DNA of 23,476 nt, taken from contig NW_014039841.1 of NCBI RefSeq assembly GCF_001186125.1, positions 1 to 23,476 of the forward strand. Reading direction: 5' to 3'. The notes under the pieces are model-generated. The model saw only the letters and a list, made by a program, of their open reading frames with translations, was not told the origin of the DNA and made no database searches. The position numbers were made by a program, and so were the translations under genes. The stretch's first letter is position 1. Each line of letters begins with the position of its first letter. This document shows, in pieces, positions 1 to 9,610 of the stretch. This stretch comes from Sphaeroforma arctica JP610. Its lineage: Eukaryota > Opisthokonta > Ichthyosporea > Ichthyophonida.

Positions 1-267
1 ATATATATATATGTGTGTGTGTGTGTGCGGAGGCGTGCTTGTGTTCAGGTGTGTCGTGTGAGGTCTCCATTGTTTGATGCCATATGTATGTACCAGTCCA
101 TCCCCGTGTAGTACAATCAATCCAGCACAAAATAGGTCTCACCCGAGCTTCCCACGTTTCTACGAGTTAAACCATACTATCACAAGCACAGTTGTGCATA
201 TGACCCAGGCACAGGTCTTCTTGGACTCTCTTTAATCCTCTTGTCTTTACCGTGTGGGCTGTTGTAG
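1..267 (+). other. PSMD11: Intron tail upstream of the first visible PSMD11 exon
   Basis: The window opens in a (TA)n(GT)n microsatellite (1-28). No segment of 29-267 matches the Rpn6 residues expected just before SGKLALKY, and the sequence ends in a T-rich tract and TGTAG acceptor at 263-267. It is therefore read as the 3' part of an intron. Confidence 0.6.
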
Positions 268-2572
268 GATGTCCATTCCATCATCAGTGGAAAGCTGGCT
301 CTGAAGTACTCCGGCCCACAAATCGACGCCATGCGTGCCGTTGCCACCGCTCATCACAACCGATCTCTGGAAGAGTTCGAGAAAGTGCTTGCTCAGTACA
401 AAACAGAGGTAGGTTGGCGCCTGATGCCCTACTTGTGTCTTCGTTGGTGTGTGTAACAAGGGTCTATAAGTACTCAGGTGCCTATGCACACAATCACGAG
501 TGTATGCTGTTTGCGTATGAGAATATACGCGTTTTTATCGATCATCCTACGTACGACTGTTAATGTGTGTGCGTGCGAGTCTAGGATATGTGTGTGTCTA
601 TAAATGTGTTTCTGTAAGAATACATGCGGTTGTGTACTACGCCTGCACTGGTATGGATGAACATACGTATGTTTGCAGGTGGCAGTGTGTGATCCTGTCC
701 ATTTCAGTCTCATATTGGCCCATATCTGCCAGCCATGTGGTGTGGAGTTTGATCTGGGAAGAGTAGCAACAATCACCCGCCAGTTTTTCTTCAGAAAAAA
801 AAAATCATAGTACCACCAAAGGAGTGTCAGGTTTCATCCGGCCCTTGCTCGTGTGTGCGCTGTTCCAAATATAAATTGACTGATAGGCACTGCAGCTGGC
901 GTGTGATCCGGTTACCTAGTTAACACCTCTGGGCTCAATACTTTGAACTGTGCCGCGTTCTGACTAAGCGTGTGTTATGATCTATGTGTATTCGTATTAC
1001 TTGTACATCTTTATAAGTACAACCCCCGCAGATGGTGCACGTATCAGCGTTTGCAAACACCCCATTAGTTTATGAGCCACAGTACACTATAGCACGCACA
1101 CCGCAACACACTCACGCACACTCTTATCTCGACCAGCTAACGGGAGACCCCATCATCGAGACACACCTCAATGACCTTTACAACTCCATGTTGGAGAACA
1201 ACCTGTGCCGCATCATCGAGCCCTTCTCGTGCGTGGAGATCGCACATCTGGCACACCTCATCAAGCTGCCCGCGAAGGTGGTCGAGGATAAGCTGTCGAA
1301 GATGATTCTGGATCGCAAGTTTGTGGGCATTTTGGACCAAGGTGCGTGATATGTATACGACGTATGCCAGTGGATATAGTAGCCACACCCACCAGATGTA
1401 ACATCCGCGCACTCCACTGTCCCAACGAGTGCATCTCCTCGTTGGTTTTGAAATATCCGGGTCTGTTTAATGTTGTAACTGGTTGATTTAAAGTTGGAAT
1501 ATTGGCAAGGCACGTACGGGCACGACCCGTGTCATGTTAGTTTAGCACGTGATTGTATTTACACACTCGCATATAATTTTTAGTGTGTCTACACACACGC
1601 ATACAATTTTTAGTGTGTCTACACACACGCATACAATCTATTGTATTTACACACAGATATACAATCTACTGTATTTACACCCACGCATACAATCTATTGT
1701 ATTTACGCACACGCATACAATCTATTGTATTTACACACACACATACAATCTATTGTATTTACACACACGCATACAATCTATTGTATTTACACACACGCAT
1801 ACAATCTATTGTATTTACACACACGCATACAATCTATTGTATTTACACACACGCATACAATCTATTGTATTTACACACACGCATACAATCTATTATATTT
1901 ACACACACGCATACGATCTATTGTATTTACGGACACGCATACAATCTAGTGTATTTACACACACGCATACAATCTATTGTATATACACACACGCATACAA
2001 TCTATTGTATTTACACACACGCATACAATCTAGTGTATTTACACACGTTTGCAATCTCGATGTAACTCTCGAAAGTGCTAATTGCGCAAGAGTGCTGTGT
2101 TGCCAGCTACCGCCGTGTTTTGATTGAACTCGATAGTCTTCTGTTGTCAGCATACGCTCTCCGGCGACTTTAGGTCACTCTGCCAGTGTATATGCGCACA
2201 TTTTTGTTTTTTTTTGGCTTGTTTTTTTGGGCGGGTAATTGGATATCGATCAGTTTGCTTACAGTCACAATCCCTTTCAGAGAGTAGCGAGATTACTATG
2301 AGCTCTGGCTCGTGTACTACATACAAACCATCATCCACGTGCAAGTACACGCATGATCTCTATGATCAATTTGCACTGCATATACACTCAAGCATTCGTC
2401 ACATTCTTACATCGTCACATACACTACACACGAACAAAATATAGGTGCTGGCTGTCTTATGGTATACGATGAGGCAAAGACAGACCCCATGTATGGTTCC
2501 ACCAAAGAAACTATCGAACACATGGGCAAAGTGGTTGATCTTCTGTATAAGAAAGCGTCCAAGCTGTCATAG
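268..2572 (+). CDS. PSMD11: 26S proteasome non-ATPase regulatory subunit 11 (Rpn6), C-terminal three exons
   Basis: Rpn6 is a lid subunit of the 26S proteasome that braces lid, base and core in the cytosol and nucleus. Three exons are visible: 268-408, 1137-1341 and 2445-2572 (TAG stop). The introns start GTAGGT and GTGCGT and end CAG and TAG; phases are 0 and 1, and all three join in frame to give 157 residues, about the last third of a ~420-residue family protein. The first exon reads [10 protein letters not shown] and [11 protein letters not shown], matching the human SGKLALRYAG and NRSLADFEKAL segments. The second holds the PCI winged helix ([33 protein letters not shown]). The last gives the C-terminal helix ending YKKASKLS. 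The 5' exons lie outside the window, and the acceptor at 266-267 is the first one seen. The family match is strong; the exon borders are inferred from splice motifs and phase. Confidence 0.93.
1556..2047 (+). repeat. 28-bp minisatellite, about 17 copies, in the last PSMD11 intron
   Basis: A 28-bp unit, with cores ACACACACGCATACAATC and TATTGTATTT, repeats head to tail. Early copies are a variant containing TTTTTAGTGTGTCT. The register is kept from about 1570 to 2047 with only point differences. Each unit contains the short inverted repeat ACAAT-CT-ATTGT. Because 28 is not a multiple of 3 and the unit has no stop, all three forward frames stay open and give repetitive His/Thr/Tyr-rich reading frames that are not genes. 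The array lies wholly inside the 1342-2444 intron. Confidence 0.95.
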
Positions 2573-2725
2573 ATTAATAGGTATCGGATCTCAACGGGCT
2601 GGTAGGCGTTTGTATCGATGGAAGTGAAACACTGGTGTTTCATGGAGCTGGTTATTCGTAAACGAATGGCATAGATGTATATAGGCCACGAGAGGATCGA
2701 TATGTACATATGTGTATATCTCGCT

Positions 2726-2731
2726 ATTAAA
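2726..2731 (+). terminator. Candidate polyadenylation signal of PSMD11 (ATTAAA)
   Basis: ATTAAA, a common variant of AATAAA, lies 154 bp after the PSMD11 stop and is followed by a T/G-rich stretch from about 2744. No better hexamer is seen nearer the stop. Confidence 0.4.
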
Positions 2732-2881
2732 TAGATAATTCAGTGCTTTGGTCCTTGTCCCCTATTGCTCGTCGACAATATTCTCGGCGGTTCGGTTACA
2801 GAGTGCTATATTCATTATAACCCTCAGCTCAGCTTCAGTTGGGCCGTTTCGCTCCCGCTTGCTCAACGAACTGGCATGGTG

Positions 2882-2970
2882 CATGTATACTATTTTGCAC
2901 TGTTGTCTGACATCAGACTATCTCGCATGTATACAATTATGCACTGTTGGCTTGACATCAGACTATCTCG
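2882..2970 (+). repeat. Two-copy ~44-bp direct repeat
   Basis: Two adjacent copies (about 2882-2926 and 2927-2970) share CATGTATAC, TGCACTGTTG and TGACATCAGACTATCTCG in the same order and spacing. No coding content was recognised. Confidence 0.75.
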
Positions 2971-4107
2971 TTACGGAGAACGTGTGGCCGTGGAAGTAGC
3001 AATGTATCTTGGTCAGTACCATAGCTATAGTAGCTCGCTCTATGCGCGGTAGATACACAGGTACGCAGCGGGTGTTGATAGAGAGCTTGTAATGCTCGAG
3101 CGCAGCGTTTCTGGTCCAGCTATGATGGCCAATAGGCGACCACTCTCTTCTCGCAGTTGGTACTATGATGTAAGCGTGCCCACACGTGATATGTTGTCTT
3201 GTCACGTCGCTTGGAGAGGTGCCTACTTGGATTGACAATGTGATATCTCATGGGTACGATCATAACCAAATAATCCAAGAAAATTATGGCACTGTACAAT
3301 GTTATGTTCACTTCGGTGACATATACTCGTTGATTATAGCATTCACCTCTCCTCCTTCGGTGACATATAGGTTATCATTATATCTGAAGTATTGATACAT
3401 GGTACATATGCCTTCTACTCGTGCTTTCAATCCTATATCAAATATGACTTCGTTGCCTAGCGGTATATTTACACAAGAAGATATTGATCCTTTATATACA
3501 ATGTAGATGCACATTGGCACCAAGAGGATTGGCGTAGTGACGACTGATACTCCAATAGCTGAAGTTGACATTGAACTTATGTCTGAGAAGATGTTCAGTG
3601 GAAAGAGTGTTACTGCCTGTGGCTTTCACCATTGTCGAAAGGCGGGACAGGTTGTGATAAAGTTTCGTATTAGGAGTCACATTGTGGAGTAGATAAAATA
3701 ACTCGAGACGTATTTTTATTCCAAAAGGTGGAGGTTATTATTGTACACTCTCCAGAGGTTTAATACATTGTGTTTGTCACGAATTCTTGGGTCAGAGTTC
3801 TTGGGTTTAATAGGTTGAGGGTTGTGCGGCAAATAGGAAACATACTGGACAAAGCCCTCTAGAAACGACAAGAAGGCTATGTGGTGAATAATGGACTAAA
3901 CTACGTTCTCTCTATTGCCTCGTACATATGTAACTCAGTCCTGCATAGTGAAGGTGTATCATGAGACGAACACATACACACCCGTATGCTTACTGATTGC
4001 AGTACATTGTTGGTTTTGCAGACAAATTGTATGTGAACTTAGGTCCCAAGAGATTTTGGTCGATATCGACTCTGTACATTGTCATGCAACACAAGCACAC
4101 TTGTGTT

Positions 4108-4185
4108 CGTGCTTGTACTCTACCATATGCTGAAAGGTCTTGTACTCTACCATATGCTAAATGTTCTTGTACCCTACCATACTAT
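4108..4185 (+). repeat. Three-copy ~29-bp direct repeat
   Basis: The string CTTGTACTCTACCATATGCT occurs twice and a third, slightly changed copy (CTTGTACCCTACCATAC) follows, spaced 29-30 bp apart. It is a short tandem duplication with no evident function. Confidence 0.7.
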
Positions 4186-4249
4186 GTATTTATGCAGACG
4201 AAACGTATAAAGAAGGTCGCGTACATTGTTGTTGGCGCAGGATTATTAT

Positions 4250-5000
4250 GTTCTTGAATACGCTGATTTGATTCTAACCATCTCAAAGCTCACAGCGGAC
4301 AGATTAGTGTTTAACCTATACGCACAACATAAAAGTGCAACAGGGTAGTACTATCGTGTCTGGGTAACTGTCCAATACACAAGAGTGTTGTGCGTCTCCA
4401 CGGTGTGTAGAATCGATGCTGATTCTAACCACCTTGAAGACATGCAGAGGACAGAATAGTATTCTATCTAGATGTTCAACATAAAAGCTCGGCAGGAAAG
4501 TACTATCGTATCAGTGACTGGCCACTAACAGGAGCGTGTTGTGTGGCTCGCTGGTTCTGACTGCCTTAACGCTTTCAGGGAACCAAAAAGTGTGATAACC
4601 CATACACGTTAATACAATAATACGTGCGGCAAGCATGTGACGTCGTGTCAGTAACCGACCAGTACGTGAGAGTGCTTTGTGTGACCCTATGGTTGGTTGA
4701 GGCTGTTGTGTGATTGGTTGAGACTCTGTATGTAGAATCGGTGCTGTTTCCAGCTACCTTTGAAGCATGCAATGAATGGGCGCGTATGTATAAATCTGTG
4801 CAATTGAATAGCAGGTGTGGCAATATTGTACTATCGTGTCGACGGCCGGTCAACAGATACAAGGGATGTGCCGTGCTTGCCTGGGAATCTGTAGAGGCTA
4901 TGCAGACTCTAGGAACCACAATTGTATGCAGCTAAAAGAAAATTGTGTGGTGTTTATACTCCGTTTATTGAGGTGCGGCAGCAATATACTATCAATGGAC
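4250..5000 (+). repeat. Degenerate ~150-bp tandem repeat, four to five diverged copies
   Basis: Successive blocks share the same landmarks in the same order: GATTCTAACCAYCT (4270, 4421; diverged near 4553 and 4745), CAACATAAAAG (4325, 4478), AGTACTATCGT (4347, 4499; a relative near 4829) and GTGTTGTG (4385, 4536; a relative near 4673). The first two copies are offset by 151-153 bp; later copies vary in length. The pattern looks like an old, decayed satellite-type array. It has no terminal repeats or coding capacity that would mark it as a transposon. Confidence 0.7.
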
Positions 5001-5900
5001 GAACGGTACACGAAATTGATGAAGTGGTCTTTCAACACTTCTATGGGCAAGCAACAACGGAACCTTCTCCCGACAGTATGAAGTCATTTTACGAAAGTGC
5101 TGAACTTGTTCACATACTATTGTAAAAGGCATACATGAAGGCGTCGTCGTGCACGTATGAAGACAACATACACACTCAACCAACATTTACTGATGCGAAG
5201 ATGTACTATGGTGTGCGTAGCTGACCGTCACCCGCAGGTGGCGCTGTGCCTTCTGATAAGTGTTGTGCGTGCAAACGTATTCTGGCAGCAAAACGATAGG
5301 TAGTCAGCATGAGTATATATGGCTGTCGTATGATGCGTACAGGCTCACTGTAACAGACCTGCAAGAGCGTCCAATGTCTCAGTAGCTTGCTAACGAATGG
5401 GATTGTGTCATATGCGCGTGTACTCTGTTTTGTGGCAGCAATGCAGAACCTCATCAGCAAACACTCATAATGTGAGCACGTGGCCAGAGCAGTGGCGACG
5501 TCAAACTCGTGACGTGCAAGTAGGCAACTACTGTATGAGAATCATGCGTACATTGACTTATATAGGCATCTGACATTATTAAGGCACAATCAACAGGAAC
5601 TATGTATACACCTACTATTCCTCTTTCATAATCGATGTATATTTGTACTGCACACGTACACTTTGATATGAATTTCTCTTTAGCAGACATCTCTCCCGAG
5701 AACGCTTTATAAACACGTATAAATAAACACGTATAATATGATGGCAAGCTCTGTTGACCAGTACTCGCACTCAGTAAACCCTATGGCTCATATGCGTGCA
5801 TTCTAATAAAGGTGCTGCCTTCTATATTATCAGGCATCGTGGCTAAACCATTGGTAGATAGACACACTTGTATAGTCGCGTGCTTCCCGTGCGAGTGTAC
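5001..5900. other. Intergenic stretch without a recognisable gene
   Basis: This is mixed-composition sequence with a few short frames on both strands. A small direct repeat of AAACACGTATAA occurs at about 5710-5735. No conserved domain, tRNA-like element or transposon end was recognised. Confidence 0.45.
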
Positions 5901-5901
5901 A

Positions 5902-6279
5902 GATGTGTATCATTGTGAGTACGTAGGTGTATGGATGTGTATCATTGTGAGTACGTAGGTGTACGGATGTGTATCATTGTGAGTACGTAGGTGTATGGAT
6001 GTGTATCATTGTAAGTACGTAGGTGTATGGATGTGTATCATTGTGAATACGTAGGTGTATGGATGTGTATCATTGTGAGTACGTAGGTGTATGGATGTGT
6101 ATCGTTGTGAGTACGTAGGTGTATGGATGTGTATCATTGTGAGTACGTAGGTGATGGATGTGTATCATTGTGAGTACGTAGGTGTATGGATGTGTATCAT
6201 TGTGAGTACGTAGGTGTATGGATGTGTATCATTGTGAGTACGTAGGTGTATGGATGTGCATCATTGTGAGTACGTATAT
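5902..6279 (+). repeat. 32-bp minisatellite, about 12 copies
   Basis: Unit starts fall at 5902, 5934, 5966, 5998, 6030, 6062, 6094 and 6126, then continue with one unit shortened by one base. Each unit contains GATGTGTATCATTGTGAG and TACGTAGGTGTATG. Only a handful of point changes separate the copies, so the array is young or homogenised. The repeats are contiguous with no unique spacers, so it is not a CRISPR array. Confidence 0.97.
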
Positions 6280-7018
6280 ATGCCCATACGGGCCAAACAT
6301 TGGCAGCGATGTCGAGTTGACGATCGCGCCGGCCGACTTATCCGACATCTCGTGATATATTAGAGTACGTACTGATTGCAATCCCTATACACACATTAAA
6401 AGGTTGACTATCCCAATCAATACCCAAAGTGTGCTGTCTTGAGAGCTGCCAGATACCTGACACGAGAGACCGCCTGCCAATGCTTTCCGACAAATTCTAT
6501 CCTCTATGTTCCTACATACATACGCCCGTCGCTTTCCATTGTGACATTTATTTAGCTTACTAACTTTGAAACATGTGTATTGTATCAAACGTTGGCTTCT
6601 GCGTACTACGCTGTGCCATGACAGACATCGAGGGCTTTCTGAGCTGACTATACAATATAGTACTGACTCAACTTTCATACCTGCCTTATTAAATAGTACC
6701 TTAGACTTGAAACTCGTATTAAGACAAGTACATCGAGCTAAACCTTCATGTCAATAGTCCTCCACGGCCTCCCGTGTTGCTGTTCAATGTACACCAAGTC
6801 GTTTCCTTCGTACTACATGTGTTTCTTCACTTTGACATTAGACGTACTAACTTTTCGATTGACTGTCTAATAGAAAGCGGATATGACTTCTCGTGCATAT
6901 ATGTTACTGCAATGTTCTTTCCATAGCTAGGAAATTGGCTTCCACGCCCCCTCAAGGATGTTGTGTCATGTGTCATCACTGACATTATACACAACACAGT
7001 TGCAACCGTATAGTATAT
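6280..7018. other. Intergenic stretch without a recognisable gene
   Basis: Short open frames overlap on both strands, and none resembles a known protein. Nothing regulatory can be supported. The segment separates the 32-bp array from the AT microsatellites and the duplicated gene end. Confidence 0.4.
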
Positions 7019-7130
7019 ATGCATTATATATATATATATATATAATATAAGATAATATATATACAAATAAATATACAAATATATATATATAGATATAAAT
7101 ATATATATTATATATATATATATATATGCA
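7019..7130. repeat. (TA)n microsatellite
   Basis: Almost pure TA/TATA sequence with occasional ATAAATATACAAATA interruptions. A second TA/TATG-rich tract at 7451-7518 lies on the other side of the duplicated segment. Confidence 0.9.
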
Positions 7131-7182
7131 TATGTGCGATGTATGTATGTGTTTGTGTCTTGCGTGTACATGCTAGTGCGTA

Positions 7183-7460
7183 TATATATATGCGTATACA
7201 CCACGATAATTATTATGCACCGCATTAAAAACGTACTAAGCCGCCGTGATAGCCGGCCTCGAAAGCTTGGTGTATTGGCTGTACACCCACCGCACGATAT
7301 TTCATGCCTTAACACTGGGCCAATCGATGCTGAACAAGGACAGTAACGTCATAGATGCATCCTCTCCAGGACCTAGACCTCCCATTAACCAGTGTGCACT
7401 CTCCTCCCTCTCGACATCTGACGATACAGACATTTATCGTGGTGTATACGCATATATATA
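7183..7460. repeat. Extra copy of a gene 3' end bounded by a perfect 27-bp inverted repeat
   Basis: The left arm is 7183-7209 and the right arm 7434-7460. They are exact reverse complements over 27 bp; the non-microsatellite core is GCGTATACACCACGATAA. Between them, 7210-7432 is a roughly 95% identical copy of about 7536-7767, the 3' end of the minus-strand gene next door, with two small gaps (6 and 3 bp). The left-arm motif (ACACCACGATAATT) also precedes the in-gene copy at 7525, so that motif occurs three times, twice direct and once inverted. Confidence 0.9.
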
Positions 7461-7524
7461 TATAAATATATATATATATATGTATATGTATATGTATATG
7501 TATATATGTATATATATGCATATA

Positions 7525-7767
7525 CACCACGATAATTATTATGTACCGCACTAAAAACGTACTAAGCCGCCGTGATAGCCGGCCTCGAAGGCTTGGTGTA
7601 TTGGCTGTACACCCACCGCACGATTTTCCATGCCTTAACACTGGGCCATTCGATGCTGAACAAGGACAGTAACGTCATAGATGAATCCTCTCCAGGACCT
7701 AGACCTAGACTTCCCATTAACCAGTGTACACTCTCCTCCCTCTCGACATCTCCTGACGATACAGACA
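7525..7767. repeat. In-gene copy of the ~240-bp direct duplication
   Basis: This segment carries the last ~68 codons of the minus-strand membrane-protein gene and 37 bp downstream. It aligns to 7199-7432 at an offset of 326 bp with about nine substitutions and two short gaps. Its downstream edge also carries the CACCACGATAATT motif. Confidence 0.9.
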
Positions 7768-9610
7768 CCTTCCCAGTCTTGTAGCCACTATCCACATCCT
7801 CAACCAGTTTGTCGCCAGTAATAGAATCCGGCCCAAACATACCCGAGTTTCGGTGCTCGTGGCCGTCGTCCGTAATTCCAGCGTATTCAGACTGGGACGA
7901 TTCGGTCCCATGCATCCCGTTATTGGTCTCGTTATCCATCTCAGAGTGCCTGCGCAGCAGCACACGTTGTTGCTGCTGCTGCTCCTCCCCCAACGCGCGT
8001 TGCAATTTCCTCTGCTGTGTCGCCAGTCGGTAGATCGTATCCTCCTGCATGTCGGTGTGGTGCTTCATCATATCCAAACTACTCAGTATCTCAGACATCT
8101 CGGCCCGCTGAGCTTTGGACTCTCGGTAGACTTTGTTGATGCTCTCCTTCATCATTCTGATGTCATCCAGGCCGCTGCTCTTTTCCTGCAATGCGCGCCG
8201 GATCAACCCATCGGCCTCGATGTTCCAGTCGCTGAACATCAGCAGAAACGGCCGCAGCAGCGCAATAAACACAAACACGTGTGGTTTCAGAATGTGCATG
8301 CACGGGCCGTTCGATAAGCCTTGCAGCACATGTACTGTGGCACCCCCGGCGAAAGGGGAGATGAAGCCAAAGAATATGGCGCGTCGCTCGAGCGAGGTAA
8401 GGGCACGCACGTCGTCGCTGACATCGTCTTCGTTGCGCGTGTTGCGTATCGCCGCTTTACCGGCGCGCACGCTGGAGTAGAGTTTCTCGGGTTTGGTGAT
8501 GAGATAGTACAGCCAGGCCAGGGTCAGCACGAACAGAACAAAGTCCAACAACGTACCATTGCCGAGAACGACCGAGGCAATTATAGGCATAGATACCCAC
8601 GTGTTGCTATTCTGCTCAGGCTCTGGCTCTGCTTCGCCACTGTTACTACTACCGTGTGATGTGTGGCTGTACGGTTGTGTATAGCCATAATGGTTTGTAT
8701 CGCCTTGGAAAGGAGGGTTAATGGTTTGAGACCGCCTAGAGGAGCTCGCATGCAGGCTATTGCCAGACACCTTACGCAAACCACTGCTCGATAGCGTAGA
8801 ACTGTGTGATGCACGCGACTGCGAGCTCGAGTTCGGGTGAGGTAATGATGACGACGTGTGTAGGTGTGTGAGCTTGTTGTTCCTGCTACTCCCACCGCTA
8901 CCACTTTGACCACTAGTACCACTGTGACCGAGTGTGTATGAGGCGTGGCGTGTATTGACAGGGCTCGCAGGCCCAAACGACGAATTCGACGCGGATAGAG
9001 ACGCCGACATAGGCATGGACTTCCGCTTAGAATGGTGCGATGTACTGCCAATGACAGCGGTCCTCGTGCGTGCTTTGGTATGCGCCTTATTGTCCGTGTT
9101 ACTGTTATTTCCTACAGATGATGATGTACTGTACCTGTGTGGCCGGGTAAAACCTCCATCTACCAAGTTTCCATCGTCACCCCGATATAACTCCACATTC
9201 TCTTCACTATATTCCTGCTCAGAATCCTCGTACGACCGTGACCGTGCGTGATGCGGGGTGTTGTTGATGCCCTTACGCTTTTGAAGCCCAGTCGAGTCCC
9301 CACAGTCAGTAGCGCTATCAGTCTTCGCCAGGGTATTCAAACTACCATCAGAACCTTCGTTGCTTCCACCGGCGCTATCATTATCATCATTATACGTTTT
9401 CACTGCCTCACGTACAAGTAAGGCAAGTGGGTGACCGTCAGGTTCGGTCTCACTTGAATCCACAACATTCACACCCCGGTTATATGACTGTTTCTTGGGA
9501 GACAGTGCAGCGGAGCTTGTATCTGTGTCTAAAAGGCTTTGATCCTTGATGTCGCTGGTATCACTGTTTCGGAATGCAATAGCGCTGCCCGGCCCATCAG
9601 TCATGATCAT
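7562..9610 (-). CDS. Unrecognised membrane protein with Ser-rich N-terminus and coiled coil
   Basis: A single open frame of 682 codons from the first ATG (9608-9610) to TAG (7562-7564); a longer start at 9628 would need GTG and is rejected. Residues 1-330 are low-complexity, rich in Ser, Asn, Gly and Thr. Hydrophobic spans follow at about 341-371 (SMPIIASVVLGNG onwards), 411-431 (around FFGFISPFAGG) and 443-460 (around FVFIALLRPFLLMFSDW). Residues 470-550 form a charged heptad-rich coiled coil with a QQQQQ run. The tail is short and polar with two hydrophobic patches. I do not recognise the family. It looks like an intracellular multi-span membrane protein with cytosolic disordered and coiled-coil arms; this is inference from composition only. 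The long intact frame and conserved-looking hydrophobic core argue that it is a real, intronless gene. Its 3' end is duplicated next door. Confidence 0.8.
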   Translation of the reverse strand: MIMTDGPGSAIAFRNSDTSDIKDQSLLDTDTSSAALSPKKQSYNRGVNVVDSSETEPDGHPLALLVREAVKTYNDDNDSAGGSNEGSDGSLNTLAKTDSATDCGDSTGLQKRKGINNTPHHARSRSYEDSEQEYSEENVELYRGDDGNLVDGGFTRPHRYSTSSSVGNNSNTDNKAHTKARTRTAVIGSTSHHSKRKSMPMSASLSASNSSFGPASPVNTRHASYTLGHSGTSGQSGSGGSSRNNKLTHLHTSSSLPHPNSSSQSRASHSSTLSSSGLRKVSGNSLHASSSRRSQTINPPFQGDTNHYGYTQPYSHTSHGSSNSGEAEPEPEQNSNTWVSMPIIASVVLGNGTLLDFVLFVLTLAWLYYLITKPEKLYSSVRAGKAAIRNTRNEDDVSDDVRALTSLERRAIFFGFISPFAGGATVHVLQGLSNGPCMHILKPHVFVFIALLRPFLLMFSDWNIEADGLIRRALQEKSSGLDDIRMMKESINKVYRESKAQRAEMSEILSSLDMMKHHTDMQEDTIYRLATQQRKLQRALGEEQQQQQRVLLRRHSEMDNETNNGMHGTESSQSEYAGITDDGHEHRNSGMFGPDSITGDKLVEDVDSGYKTGKVSVSSGDVEREESVHWLMGSLGLGPGEDSSMTLLSLFSIEWPSVKAWKIVRWVYSQYTKPSRPAITAA

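Larger units (their letters stand above)
2573..4105. other. Intergenic stretch without a recognisable gene
   Basis: Apart from the small direct repeats at 2882-2970 and a duplicated CTTCGGTGACATATA (about 3311 and 3355), I see no conserved coding segment, RNA gene or transposon signature. The open frames here are under 100 codons, overlap on both strands and resemble no family I know. Confidence 0.5.

Noticed and set aside
1549-2127. Three overlapping forward frames of His/Thr/Tyr-rich repeats, up to 192 codons
   Set aside because: They arise from a stop-free 28-bp repeat read in three phases and lie inside the last PSMD11 intron.
4714-5125. Short overlapping frames of 67-88 codons
   Set aside because: They lie over and just beyond the degenerate tandem repeat, show no conserved motif and overlap one another in different frames.
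5902-6279. Regular repeat array as a possible CRISPR
   Set aside because: The units are contiguous with no unique spacers, and the genome is eukaryotic.
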